From Gudongella oleilytica (GTDB lineage: Bacteria > Bacillota > Clostridia > Tissierellales > Tissierellaceae): a stretch of DNA of 64,000 nucleotides. A program made the position numbers and the translations under genes. This document shows positions 54,247 through 62,790 of this stretch, piece after piece. The notes beneath the pieces are model-generated. The model was not told the DNA's origin. It ran no database searches and saw only the letters and a program-made list of their open reading frames with translations. The stretch spans positions 1,364,001-1,428,000 of the forward strand of contig NZ_CP035130.1 in assembly GCF_004101785.1 (NCBI RefSeq), written 5' to 3'. Within the stretch, counting starts at the first letter, position 1; each line of letters opens with the position of its first letter.

Positions 54247-54825
54247 TTACAAAAATTTTGTGTCGAAATATTTTTCAAGACATGACTCAAGCTTCGTCAA
54301 TGGCAGTCCAACCACATTGAAGTAACAGCCTTCAATTTTCTCCACAAGGAGAGCTCCTTTGCCCTGGATGCCATAAGCACCTGCTTTATCTAAAACCTCT
54401 CCAGTGGCAATATATGAGTTGATTCTGTCATTTTCAAGGTTTCTGAAGGTAACTATCGTTTTTTCATATTCGACTACCTTTGAGCCTTTTGAGGAGTCAA
54501 TTATTGCAATCCCGGTAATTACTTCGTGGCTTCTTCCACTCAATGCTTTAAGCATCTCAAAAGCTTCCCCATTATTCCTTGGTTTTCCCATTATCGACCC
54601 ATCGAGAACAACAATAGTATCCGCAGCTATGATCAAGCTGTCTTCAAATATGTTGGAAGCCATTAATGCTTTCTGGAGAGCAAGTGACATTGCTATACTT
54701 TCCGGCTTTTCAGTGGTAGAGCTCATTTCAGGTATATCACTTGACCAAATTGTCGGGGTTAATCCAAGCTGAGCAAATAACTCTTTCCTTCTGGGAGATC
54801 CTGATGCGAGAACGATTTTCTTCAT
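54247..54825 (-). CDS. maf: Maf-family nucleotide pyrophosphatase
   Basis: Hydrolyses dTTP, UTP and modified pyrimidine nucleotides; overexpression blocks septation in B. subtilis. The 192-residue protein begins KKIVLASGSPRRKELFAQLGL and has ADTIVVLDG and the GAYGIQGKGALLVEKIEGCYFNVVGLPL end. It overlaps the Gx transporter gene by 4 bases. Confidence 0.95.
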   Translation of the reverse strand: MKKIVLASGSPRRKELFAQLGLTPTIWSSDIPEMSSTTEKPESIAMSLALQKALMASNIFEDSLIIAADTIVVLDGSIMGKPRNNGEAFEMLKALSGRSHEVITGIAIIDSSKGSKVVEYEKTIVTFRNLENDRINSYIATGEVLDKAGAYGIQGKGALLVEKIEGCYFNVVGLPLTKLESCLEKYFDTKFL

Positions 54826-55352
54826 GAGTTCACCTGCTTTTGAAATAATACTCTGAAATTCTTTTTTAGATTATCGACGATATAAATTGAGGACAAGCCT
54901 ACAAAATAACCGGTGAAAAGGCTTATTATCAATAAGAATGGCAAATATGAGTATATCCTCGGGTTGCTTAGCATAATTACTGCTACTGTCACTTGTGCAA
55001 AGTTGTGAGAAGCTGCTCCTATTATGCTTACGCCAATAAGACTGAAAAATCGGGATAAATATCTATGAAAAAGATACATCATTATACAGCTTAACATAGC
55101 ACCCGATATGCTGTATAAAAATGAAGATATGCTTCCTGTCACGAGCATAAGTACAGTGCTCTTAAGCATCCCCACTTTTATTCCGTCCTTAAACCCAAAT
55201 ACTATCAAGGTGACCAAAACAACCATATTAGACAAACCTAAACGGGCTCCAGGCATACTTATTGGCAACGGTATAGCAGATTCAATTACACTGAGAGCAA
55301 GTCCAACTGATACCAGCAAGGATATAAATATCATCTTGTTTGTTTTTTTCAT
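54822..55352 (-). CDS. Gx transporter family protein (Hpre_diP_synt_I type)
   Basis: A 176-residue membrane protein with five or six hydrophobic helices and an ECF-S-like glycine-rich fold (MPGARLGLSNMVVLVTLIVFGFKDGIKVGMLK). The family was once named heptaprenyl diphosphate synthase component I, but the sequence looks like a small-molecule binding or transport subunit. It is widely paired with a NusG-II protein, as here (12 bases upstream). The substrate is not known; a flavin- or quinone-related role is a guess from its common contexts. Confidence 0.85.
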   Translation of the reverse strand: MKKTNKMIFISLLVSVGLALSVIESAIPLPISMPGARLGLSNMVVLVTLIVFGFKDGIKVGMLKSTVLMLVTGSISSFLYSISGAMLSCIMMYLFHRYLSRFFSLIGVSIIGAASHNFAQVTVAVIMLSNPRIYSYLPFLLIISLFTGYFVGLSSIYIVDNLKKNFRVLFQKQVNS

Positions 55353-55364
55353 CTGATCCCCACT

Positions 55365-55754
55365 CTAGTAATTCATTATATCAATTTCATCTGCAGATGT
55401 CGTCCCTTTGATCTCAATTACGAGATGGTTTGGAAGACATACAATGGTTTCACCGATCCTGGAGATATATCCTTGTTTGACGTCTATCTTGTCAGGACAA
55501 TCGGCCTCTATAACTCTGACCCGCTCGTCCCCTAACTCAATAAGATTGTAGCCGTACTTTGTTTCGACTGGAATTGTACTGCCAGCCAACTGAGGATCAA
55601 AAATAACTTTTTTGATTTCCTCGCCATCCACCTGAATGCTTACATACTTATCTCTGCCTGAAAAGGCATACCTGTTGATGTAGGCAAACGAGGAAATGCT
55701 TATCAATATAATCAGCAGTATAAGCAGCTTGTCGCCCTTGGTCAAATCAATCAT
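55365..55754 (-). CDS. NusG domain II-containing membrane-anchored protein
   Basis: A 129-residue protein with an N-terminal membrane span (about 8-26) and an extracellular NusG domain II-like fold (IQVDGEEIKKVIFDPQLAGSTIPVETKYGYNLIELGDERVRVIEADCPDKIDVKQGYISRIGETIVCLPNHLVIEI is the region, in shorter family blocks DCPDK and CLPNHLVI). It contains two cysteines typical of the family. It leads the maf-radC-mre-min cluster and is paired with the Gx transporter. Function unknown. Confidence 0.85.
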   Translation of the reverse strand: MIDLTKGDKLLILLIILISISSFAYINRYAFSGRDKYVSIQVDGEEIKKVIFDPQLAGSTIPVETKYGYNLIELGDERVRVIEADCPDKIDVKQGYISRIGETIVCLPNHLVIEIKGTTSADEIDIMNY

Positions 55755-55788
55755 CCCTCATTTATCTGGTCATAATACCACATAGTAT

Positions 55789-55817
55789 AGTTTATCATTT
55801 ATGATTTCTATTTACAA
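55789..55817 (-). promoter_or_regulatory. Candidate promoter of the NusG-II to minE cluster
   Basis: Minus-strand -35 TTGTAA (55812-55817), 17-base spacer, -10 TAAACT (55789-55794), between the rnfB terminator and the NusG-II gene. A second possible -10, TATTAT, lies about 20 bases downstream. Confidence 0.5.
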
Positions 55818-55828
55818 GTTGCCCGGAA

Positions 55829-55856
55829 ATAAAAAGGAGCCCCCGAAGGGGCTGCC
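55829..55856 (-). terminator. Terminator of the rnf operon
   Basis: Minus-strand hairpin AGCCCC / GGGGCT (55838-55853) with a TTCG-type loop followed by CCTTTTTATTT, immediately behind the rnfB stop. Confidence 0.92.
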
Positions 55857-56693
55857 TTAGCTTGCAAATTTCTGTACAAAATCCTCGCTTACGATAGATA
55901 CATTATCAATGGCATTTGTAGGACACTTCTCCACACAAACCATGCAATTGATGCATTTGTCGTAATTTATCCTTGCGAGATTGTTCTCGAAGCTGAATGC
56001 ATCTGTTGGGCAATTCTTAACACATATCTGGCATGCTATACAACCTGTTGAACAATAGCTTCTTACAAGCTTACCAGGATCCTGGCTCTTGCATTTTACC
56101 ACAGCATTATTAGTATACGGTACCAATTCGATTATATTCTTGGGGCAGATTTCAACGCACTTGTTGCAGGCTGTACAATTTTCTCTATTAATAACGGCAA
56201 TGTCATTTATCATCCTGATTGCATTAAACTCACAAACATCGAAGCATGAACCGCAACCAACACAACCGTATGTACATTCTTTCTTGCCACCAGCCAAAGT
56301 GGATTGTATCCTGCAGTCTTGAAGACCCTGATACTCATATTTGTTTTTTGCCTTGTCACAATCTCCCTGACAAAGGACTACAGCTACTTTTTTCTCAAAT
56401 GATGCTGCATTTACACCGAGTATCTCAGCAACGTGGTTGGCCACCTTCTGTCCGCCAATTGAGCAAGCATTTGTTGGTGCTCTGCCTTCCGCCAATGCAT
56501 TGGCAAGTCCAGCGCAACCTGGATACCCACAGGCACCGCAGTTTGCTCCAGGTAAAGCACCTAATAGTTCTTCAACCTTAGGATCTACCTTAACTGCAAA
56601 TACCTTTGAAGCTATTGAAAGCAGAACACCAAAAAGAAGTCCCAAACCACCAAGCACAATAATAGGATTTAGTATTTCACTCATCTCTGCCAC
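55857..56693 (-). CDS. rnfB: Rnf complex subunit RnfB
   Basis: Iron-sulfur subunit that accepts electrons from ferredoxin. The 278-residue protein has an N-terminal membrane span, the cluster motif CGACGYPGCAGLANALAEG, and further ferredoxin-type clusters: CVGCGSCFDVCEFNA, CTACNKCVEICPKN, CIACQICVKNCPTDA and CINCMVCVEKCPTNA. It is the last gene of rnfCDGEAB and is followed by a strong terminator. Confidence 0.97.
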   Translation of the reverse strand: MAEMSEILNPIIVLGGLGLLFGVLLSIASKVFAVKVDPKVEELLGALPGANCGACGYPGCAGLANALAEGRAPTNACSIGGQKVANHVAEILGVNAASFEKKVAVVLCQGDCDKAKNKYEYQGLQDCRIQSTLAGGKKECTYGCVGCGSCFDVCEFNAIRMINDIAVINRENCTACNKCVEICPKNIIELVPYTNNAVVKCKSQDPGKLVRSYCSTGCIACQICVKNCPTDAFSFENNLARINYDKCINCMVCVEKCPTNAIDNVSIVSEDFVQKFAS

Positions 56694-56696
56694 CTC

Positions 56697-57269
56697 CTAA
56701 ACTAGTCCGGCAAAGCCTGAGAAGGCTATGGACATTAAACCAGCAGCGATAAGGGTAATTGGGAATCCCACAAGTGCCTCAGGGATATCTGCAATTTCCA
56801 TCTTTTCTCTCAAGGATGCTACCAAGACCAATGCAAGGAAAAATCCTAAAGCTGCAGTTGCGGCACTTACAGTAGTCTGAATAAGGTTGTATCCTTCCTG
56901 GATATTAAGGATAGCAACACCCAGTACAATACAGTTTGTGGTTATTAGCGGAAGATATACTCCCATAGCACTATAGAGTGTAGGACTCATCTTCTTTAAT
57001 GCAAGTTCTACAAACTGAACCAAGGATGCTATGACCAGGATGAATACTATTGTCTGAAGATACCCCAGGCCGAATACATCTAATACAGCTTTTTGAATTA
57101 TATAAGTAATCACAGACGCAAAGGTAGTAACGAAGGTTACTGCCAGGCCCATGCCTGTAGCAGTCTCCATTTTGTTGGAGACACCGAGGAAGGGGCAGAT
57201 CCCAAGGAATCTTGCGAATACGTAGTTGTTGACGAATATGTTTGATATTATCAATGCGAATAGACCCAC
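56697..57269 (-). CDS. rnfA: Rnf complex subunit RnfA
   Basis: Integral membrane subunit of the ion-pumping Rnf complex. The 190-residue protein has six predicted membrane helices and conserved segments NNYVFARFLGICPFLGVS and LPLITTNCIVLGVAILN, including the cysteines that form the intramembrane cluster with RnfE. It lies 3 bases from rnfB. Confidence 0.96.
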   Translation of the reverse strand: MGLFALIISNIFVNNYVFARFLGICPFLGVSNKMETATGMGLAVTFVTTFASVITYIIQKAVLDVFGLGYLQTIVFILVIASLVQFVELALKKMSPTLYSAMGVYLPLITTNCIVLGVAILNIQEGYNLIQTTVSAATAALGFFLALVLVASLREKMEIADIPEALVGFPITLIAAGLMSIAFSGFAGLV

Positions 57270-57285
57270 TTTTCATCCCCCTCTC

Positions 57286-57894
57286 TTATTCAGCAAATCT
57301 CTTTTTAATAAAGGTGTTATACAGTGCTATCAGAATGCCCAAGAGTATGAAGGCTCCTGGAGGTGCAACAAATATGGCTGCAGGTTGGAAGCTTTCACCG
57401 AACAGAGAAATACCCCAAATGCTCCCTGCACCAATTATTTCTCTTATGGCCCCAAGTAACGATATAGCAACTGCATAACCCAGACCCATTGAAAGACCAT
57501 CTATTGCTGACTTAAATACACCGTTTTTTGATGCAAAGGACTCTGCTCTTGCAAGGATCAAACAGTTTACTACAATCAATGGAAGGAATATCCCAAGAGC
57601 TTGGTATAGTGGCTGCATATAGGCTTTCATAAACATCTCTGTCATGGTTACAAATGTTGCTATTACTACTATGAATATCGGGATTCTTATTTTATCAGGT
57701 GTGAATTTCCTGATGATTGATATTACAATGTTAGATAATGTGAGTACTGCGATTACAGCAACAGACATACCTATACTATTTTTGAATGAGTTAGAAACAG
57801 CCAGAACTGAGCACATACCAATCAACTGAACAAAAATCGGATTCTCCTTGACCAGACCATTTCTAATTATCGACGATATTTTCAAAGTCTGCAC
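57286..57894 (-). CDS. rnfE: Rnf complex subunit RnfE
   Basis: Homologous partner of RnfA with inverted topology. The 202-residue protein has about six membrane helices and the segments ENPIFVQLIGMCSVLAVSNSF and LPLIVVNCLILARAESFASKNG; the Cys residues of MCSVLAV and NCLIL match the intramembrane cluster sites. It lies 6 bases behind rnfG. Confidence 0.96.
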   Translation of the reverse strand: MQTLKISSIIRNGLVKENPIFVQLIGMCSVLAVSNSFKNSIGMSVAVIAVLTLSNIVISIIRKFTPDKIRIPIFIVVIATFVTMTEMFMKAYMQPLYQALGIFLPLIVVNCLILARAESFASKNGVFKSAIDGLSMGLGYAVAISLLGAIREIIGAGSIWGISLFGESFQPAAIFVAPPGAFILLGILIALYNTFIKKRFAE

Positions 57895-57900
57895 CTCCTT

Positions 57901-58479
57901 CTAATTGTTCAGAAAGCTGTTAAAAGCTTCAATCGCACCGTTTACCCCAGCCATAACACCATTAGTTGATACAGTAGCTCCCGAGAGTGCCATGACTTCA
58001 TTATTAGCCGTTGGAGACCCTACAGCTGCTAAACCAGATGTAAAATCCTTCCCCGCGAATGAAGCCGCAAATGCTGGTTCATCAACTATTCTGGAACCAA
58101 GACCTGGAGTCTCTGACTGTTGCATTACCTTGATGCCAGCTATTGTACTGTCAATGTTGATCCCTATCTGAGTTATTATATCTCCGCCATATCCGCCAGA
58201 TTTTGTTTTCATTGCATAGCCAATGGTTTCTCCGTCTTTCTTAGCTTCCATAACCTCAGTTACAAATGAGTTACTTGCAGTTATTTCAGCAAGTAGAGCC
58301 TCATCAATAGGTAGGAAGTCATCAGCCTCTGAAAATATTTCCAACAGAGCTCCAAAGCTCTCCTGTCTCTCCCTTTCAGCTATAACAGGAGCAGTAACAG
58401 AGTTTACACCTGCCAACACTCCGCCTGCAATTGCAGCAACCAATAACAAAACTAATCCTAATTTAATCGTTTCGTTCAT
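57901..58479 (-). CDS. rnfG: Rnf complex subunit RnfG
   Basis: Membrane-anchored flavoprotein with FMN attached to a threonine. The 192-residue protein has an N-terminal span (about 8-28) and an FMN-binding domain with ETPGLGSRI and the covalent attachment motif SGATVSTNGV. Length is normal. It begins directly behind rnfD. Confidence 0.96.
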   Translation of the reverse strand: MNETIKLGLVLLLVAAIAGGVLAGVNSVTAPVIAERERQESFGALLEIFSEADDFLPIDEALLAEITASNSFVTEVMEAKKDGETIGYAMKTKSGGYGGDIITQIGINIDSTIAGIKVMQQSETPGLGSRIVDEPAFAASFAGKDFTSGLAAVGSPTANNEVMALSGATVSTNGVMAGVNGAIEAFNSFLNN

Positions 58480-59448
58480 CTATTTTACCTCCCCAAAAAC
58501 CTTAGGCTTTGTGTACTTCTCAATTAATGGAGCGGCAACGTTCATAATAAGTATTGAATAGCTGACTCCTTCCGGAAGTCCTCCCTTGACTCTGATAAGA
58601 GCCGTCAGGATCCCACAGCCCAACGCAAATATTATTTTACCAAGTGGAGTGACAGGCGAAGACGAATAGTCTGTTGCCATAAAGAAGGCACCAAGAATAA
58701 GCCCTCCACCAAGAACATGATAAAGGAGATTTCCTGAATCAACTCCAAGTACCAATAGCAAAGCACATGTGGTACCTATGTAAATAACAGGTATTTTCCA
58801 GTCTATGACATTTCTTATGATCAGGTAAGCAGCACCTATAAGCAACAGGATCGCAGAGGTTTCTCCAATAACTCCTCCAATATCTCCAAAAATCATCCTC
58901 TGAATTGCAGGCAATGTTCCTGATCCACTCTTCAGGATTTGAAGAGGTGTAGCAGCACTTATCCCATCCGGAGTAATATAAGCAGTCATTATTCCCGGCC
59001 AGGAAGCCACCAGGGCTGCTCTTGCTCCGAGAGCTGGATTCATGAAGTTTTGTCCAATTCCTCCGAAAAATTCCTTAACTATTATGATTGCAAATCCCGC
59101 GCCAAACACTGCGACCCACCATGGTGTTCCGGCAGGCAGATTCAGCGCAAGGAGGACTCCAGTTACAACAGCACTTAAGTCTCCAATCCTTATGGCTTTC
59201 TTGAACATCTTTTGTATCAAGGCCTCAAAGCCTACAGCAGCAATAACGGTTACTAATATCAACTTCAATGCATTGAAACCAAAAAAGTAAACACTGCCTA
59301 TCATGGCTGGTAACAATGCGATAAGTACATCCATCATGGTCCTTCTGACTGATTCATCAGACCTGACGTGTGGAGACTGGGATACAATCAAAAGATCATC
59401 CAATATGACAGGGCCGTTTTGATTTGGACCCATTACTTTCTCATCCAT
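58480..59448 (-). CDS. rnfD: Rnf complex subunit RnfD
   Basis: Membrane flavoprotein related to NqrB. The 322-residue protein has 8-9 membrane helices, the SPHVRSDESVRRTMMDVLIALLPA start, the NPALGARAALVASWPG segment and an FMN-attachment site in ISAATPL. It lies 16 bases behind rnfC. Confidence 0.96.
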   Translation of the reverse strand: MDEKVMGPNQNGPVILDDLLIVSQSPHVRSDESVRRTMMDVLIALLPAMIGSVYFFGFNALKLILVTVIAAVGFEALIQKMFKKAIRIGDLSAVVTGVLLALNLPAGTPWWVAVFGAGFAIIIVKEFFGGIGQNFMNPALGARAALVASWPGIMTAYITPDGISAATPLQILKSGSGTLPAIQRMIFGDIGGVIGETSAILLLIGAAYLIIRNVIDWKIPVIYIGTTCALLLVLGVDSGNLLYHVLGGGLILGAFFMATDYSSSPVTPLGKIIFALGCGILTALIRVKGGLPEGVSYSILIMNVAAPLIEKYTKPKVFGEVK

Positions 59449-59464
59449 TCATCTTCCTCCTAAC

Positions 59465-60790
59465 CTATGATTTTTTTCTCTTGGCAATTATTTCTTTTTT
59501 GATATTCTTAATCGATTCAGCCAGTGGCCTCTTTGCAGGACAAATGAATGAGCACGCTCCACATTCAACGCATGACAAAGCAAAGTACTTGTCTGCCATT
59601 TCAGAGTTGTTCTTTAATGAATACGCACTGATGAACAACGGCTGAAGCCCTGAAGGACAAACTTCTATACACTTCCCACACTTAATGCATGGAAGTACAG
59701 GCTCTTCTTTTACTTCTTCTGCAGGGATAACCAATATTCCTCCTGAGCCCTTTATTACTGGAGCATCAAGAGTAAACTGTGCTATTCCCATCATGGGTCC
59801 GCCGGAAATGACTTTCCCGGGCTTAGCTGAAAATCCGCCACATTGTCTAATCAGTTCACCAAATGGTGTCCCTATTCTTGCTAGTACGTTCTTTGGCTCT
59901 ACGATTCCCTTACCTGTTACAGTCACTACTCTTTCGTATAAGGGCTTCCCGTACAGAACTGCTTCCGCTATCGCCTTTGATGTGGAAACGTTTGAAACAA
60001 CGCATCCAACGTCCATAGGAAGACCACCTGTCGGTACCTTTCTGCCAGTTACCGCATCGATTATCCTCTTCTCATCTCCTTGAGGATATTTGGTTTTTAG
60101 TGCCACTACCTGGATTCCATCAGCTGGATCGACTGCCTTCTTCAAAGCTTCGATTGCATCCGGTTTATTATCTTCTACTGCTATGTAAGCTTTTTCAACG
60201 TTTAGAGCTTTTTTTACTGCCTTCAGTCCCAGGACTACAAGTTCAGGCTGCTCAAGCATTACTCTGTGGTCACTTGTCAAATATGGTTCGCACTCAGCGC
60301 CATTAAGGATCAAAGTATCTATTGGCTTATCCTTAGGAGGAGAGAATTTTACATGCGCCGGGAAGCTTGCACCACCCATGCCTGTAATACCCTTGTCCTT
60401 AATGATTGCAATTATTTCCTCCGCTGTAAGCTCATCAAGATTTTTCTGTGTTCCAAAATCATCCATTTCTTCTGTGCCATCGTTTTCAATAACGACACAT
60501 TTTACCTTCATTCCTGTAGGAGTATACATCATCTTTATCTCCTTGACGTTACCAGCTATACTGGCATGGATGCTTCCCGAAACAAAAGCGCTTGATTCCC
60601 CGATCTTTTGACCAATCTTTACCCTGTCACCAACATTTACTATCGGTTCACATGGTGCACCGGTATGCTGATGCAAAGGTATATAAGCGAGTTGAGGGCT
60701 ATCAGCAACTATTATTGACTTCTTCTCGGTTAATTCCTTGAACTCGGGCACATGAACTCCACCCTTGAAAGTCAACTTTCCTTGGCTCAT
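59465..60790 (-). CDS. rnfC: Rnf complex subunit RnfC
   Basis: NADH-reactive peripheral subunit. The 441-residue protein has an N-terminal sandwich-hybrid domain, the Gly-rich nucleotide region (about 130-160, GITGMGGASFPAHVKF), GAECEPYLTSDHRVM, an SLBB domain and two ferredoxin-type clusters (CIKCGKCIEVCP, CVECGACSFICP). It is the first gene of the operon, behind GAGGTGG and a TATAAT promoter. Confidence 0.97.
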   Translation of the reverse strand: MSQGKLTFKGGVHVPEFKELTEKKSIIVADSPQLAYIPLHQHTGAPCEPIVNVGDRVKIGQKIGESSAFVSGSIHASIAGNVKEIKMMYTPTGMKVKCVVIENDGTEEMDDFGTQKNLDELTAEEIIAIIKDKGITGMGGASFPAHVKFSPPKDKPIDTLILNGAECEPYLTSDHRVMLEQPELVVLGLKAVKKALNVEKAYIAVEDNKPDAIEALKKAVDPADGIQVVALKTKYPQGDEKRIIDAVTGRKVPTGGLPMDVGCVVSNVSTSKAIAEAVLYGKPLYERVVTVTGKGIVEPKNVLARIGTPFGELIRQCGGFSAKPGKVISGGPMMGIAQFTLDAPVIKGSGGILVIPAEEVKEEPVLPCIKCGKCIEVCPSGLQPLFISAYSLKNNSEMADKYFALSCVECGACSFICPAKRPLAESIKNIKKEIIAKRKKS

Positions 60791-60866
60791 TCCTATTCCA
60801 CCTCTTTACTTGATATAATTTTAGCAATTTATGCCAAATTTTCACACACAAATCACTGCTATGAAC

Positions 60867-60895
60867 ATTATAGCATTAATTAGTTTGAATGTATA
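60867..60895 (-). promoter_or_regulatory. Promoter of rnfCDGEAB
   Basis: Minus-strand -10 TATAAT (60867-60872) and -35 TATACA (60890-60895) with a 17-base spacer, about 80 bases before rnfC. The gene-free stretch 60791-61122 holds this promoter, the tRNA-Leu gene and the tRNA promoter. Confidence 0.6.
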
Positions 60896-60954
60896 TAAAT
60901 ATGGGTATCTTAATTGTCTTTGATTTGGGAAAAATAAATGAAACGGGTAGGTGC

Positions 60955-61041
60955 TGGTGCGAGTGATGGGACTTGAACCCATACGCCAATACTGGCACAT
61001 GCCCCTCAAACATGCCTGTCTGCCTATTCCAGCACACTCGC
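60955..61041 (-). tRNA. tRNA-Leu (anticodon GAG)
   Basis: An 87-base class II tRNA with encoded CCA. The acceptor stem is GCGAGTG / CACTCGC, the anticodon arm CATGT-TTGAGGG-GCATG with anticodon GAG, and it has a long variable arm and the T arm ATGGG-TTCAAGT-CCCAT. Reads CUC and CUU leucine codons. Confidence 0.97.
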
Positions 61042-61091
61042 ACAACATTTGCAGACTGATGTGTCAGTCCGCAGAGGATTATTACTCATCA

Positions 61092-61120
61092 ATTATAATA
61101 CTTTTTAGGCACAATTTCAA
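61092..61120 (-). promoter_or_regulatory. Promoter of tRNA-Leu
   Basis: Minus-strand -35 TTGAAA (61115-61120), 17-base spacer, -10 TATAAT (61092-61097). Between it and the tRNA lies a hairpin GACTGA / TCAGTC (about 61053-61068) in the 5' leader. Confidence 0.78.
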
Positions 61121-61122
61121 CT

Positions 61123-62790
61123 TTAATCTGTTGAAAATGTTAGAAAACATTTCTCTAATCCATTATAGAGATTATAGAAATTAGGTTCCAGCGGACCTGC
61201 TATCTGATTGTCCACCATCAAGGATCTGTTGAGGAAAAACAAGCTGCCTACAGGGATATCGTCTGCAAAGGCTCTTTGGAGTCTTGAAAAATTATCGAAC
61301 TTAGCTGTTTCATCCCAGCTTGAATAACTTGAATCAAAGTAGCTTCCAAATCCCTCAGTCTGGTCAACATTATTATCAATCCATCCAACAGCATTTAATA
61401 AGGATGAGAATTCCGGGACGGCTGATACACTGAACCCTACCAGGGCAATTTTATAATCCCCGTTTTGAAGCATCCTTAAGAATGCTTGGTCCATTGTCTC
61501 ACCTTTAAGTGGTTCGGGATGGACAATATTGATTCCTATTCCCACGTCTTCCAGATCTTCACTAATCCTTTCGGCGATCACCTTTCTTGTTTTGCTCTCG
61601 GGATTTACCAAAAGGTCAAGTGTCAACTCCTCCTGGTCAATAATATCCCTAACACGTCCCGTTACCATATCTATCTCATATCTCCCTGATTCTGACAATT
61701 CTTGTCTCATTCTTTCAACACTGAATCCGAGCTGTGCTGTCGAGGGGTCAAAAAGATATGACTGAGGGTGAATCGGAGAATCAGATTGCGTGCCATGCTG
61801 CAGCAACACCTTATTTATAATATCCTGGCGGTCGATACCCAGCATTATAGCCCGCTTCAGATAGCCGCTTTCCATAAGGTTAAATGGCTCGCTATTATAA
61901 TTGAAAGCCAGCAGCTCAATTTCATCAGATACGTACTCTAAAAACCTTATCCTTTCAATATGCTCATATTTATCCCAATCAGAGCCTATGCTTCGTGCCA
62001 TACTTAGCTTTCCGGTCTCGAAAGCAGTTAAAATCAGCTCCTCATCCTCAAATATTTTACCGGATATTCTTGAAATCTGAGGCTCTCCCCCCCAATAGTC
62101 AGCAAATGAGTCAAGCACAACCTCCTTGTATTTTATATATTCCCTGAATTTGAAGGGGCCAGTCCCTACAGGTTCAAATCCATCTCTGAGCAACACAGAG
62201 CTGCCTGTAGATGCGGGGACTATGGGAAATGTAAGAAGATCCTTCCAATTGGATAAAGGTTCCTTAAACTCCACTTCGATGCTTCTTTCTGAGAGCTTCC
62301 TGAGCTTCATGAAGCCTGGATCTACTGGGCTACGTACAGTATTTTCAAGGAGCTTGTAAAGATAGCCTTCAGAATTTGCTGATATCAATGCATTGAAGGT
62401 GTGAACCACGTCATCTGCATCAAAGGTTTCACCGTTATGCCATTTTACATCCTCTCTCAGATATAATTCAACCCTCTTGCCGTCATCGCTAAGCAAATAG
62501 GAAGTTGCCAATCTTGGTATAGGCTGTATATTACTGTCATAATCAAAGAGACCCTCAAATATAAGCTTATTGAAGTAAAAATAGTCAATGTTATCGACCA
62601 GAAGGGGATTTAAATCATTGAATCCTGTCAATGGCAACCCAATTTCCCCGTTCTCTACAATGATGTACTCTACACCAGTATCTTCATTGGGGGTAGTTGT
62701 CTCTAAGATATCCAGGCCACATCCTGACAATATTATGCTAAAGCAGATAAGCAAAATCAAATAAACAATCCTTGTATTAACTCTTTTCAT
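61123..62790 (-). CDS. ABC-type solute-binding lipoprotein, family 5
   Basis: A 555-residue predicted lipoprotein (signal peptide ending in the lipobox LSGC) of the SBP_bac_5 family that binds oligopeptides, nickel or similar ligands outside the cell. Family segments are GLFDYDSNIQPIPRLATSYLLSDDGKRVELYLREDVKWHNGETFDADDVVHTFNAL and RAIMLGIDRQDIINKVLLQHG in shorter blocks such as VKWHNGETFDADDV and AIMLGIDRQDI. No permease or ATPase gene is near, so its partner must be elsewhere or it works alone. I chose ATG 62790, five bases after AGGAAGG. It overlaps the end of coaE. Confidence 0.88.
   Translation of the reverse strand: MKRVNTRIVYLILLICFSIILSGCGLDILETTTPNEDTGVEYIIVENGEIGLPLTGFNDLNPLLVDNIDYFYFNKLIFEGLFDYDSNIQPIPRLATSYLLSDDGKRVELYLREDVKWHNGETFDADDVVHTFNALISANSEGYLYKLLENTVRSPVDPGFMKLRKLSERSIEVEFKEPLSNWKDLLTFPIVPASTGSSVLLRDGFEPVGTGPFKFREYIKYKEVVLDSFADYWGGEPQISRISGKIFEDEELILTAFETGKLSMARSIGSDWDKYEHIERIRFLEYVSDEIELLAFNYNSEPFNLMESGYLKRAIMLGIDRQDIINKVLLQHGTQSDSPIHPQSYLFDPSTAQLGFSVERMRQELSESGRYEIDMVTGRVRDIIDQEELTLDLLVNPESKTRKVIAERISEDLEDVGIGINIVHPEPLKGETMDQAFLRMLQNGDYKIALVGFSVSAVPEFSSLLNAVGWIDNNVDQTEGFGSYFDSSYSSWDETAKFDNFSRLQRAFADDIPVGSLFFLNRSLMVDNQIAGPLEPNFYNLYNGLEKCFLTFSTD

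Noticed and set aside
56971-57276. A 101-codon minus-strand frame overlapping rnfA in another frame
   Set aside because: rnfA in the main frame is complete with conserved motifs; the other translation is compositionally odd.
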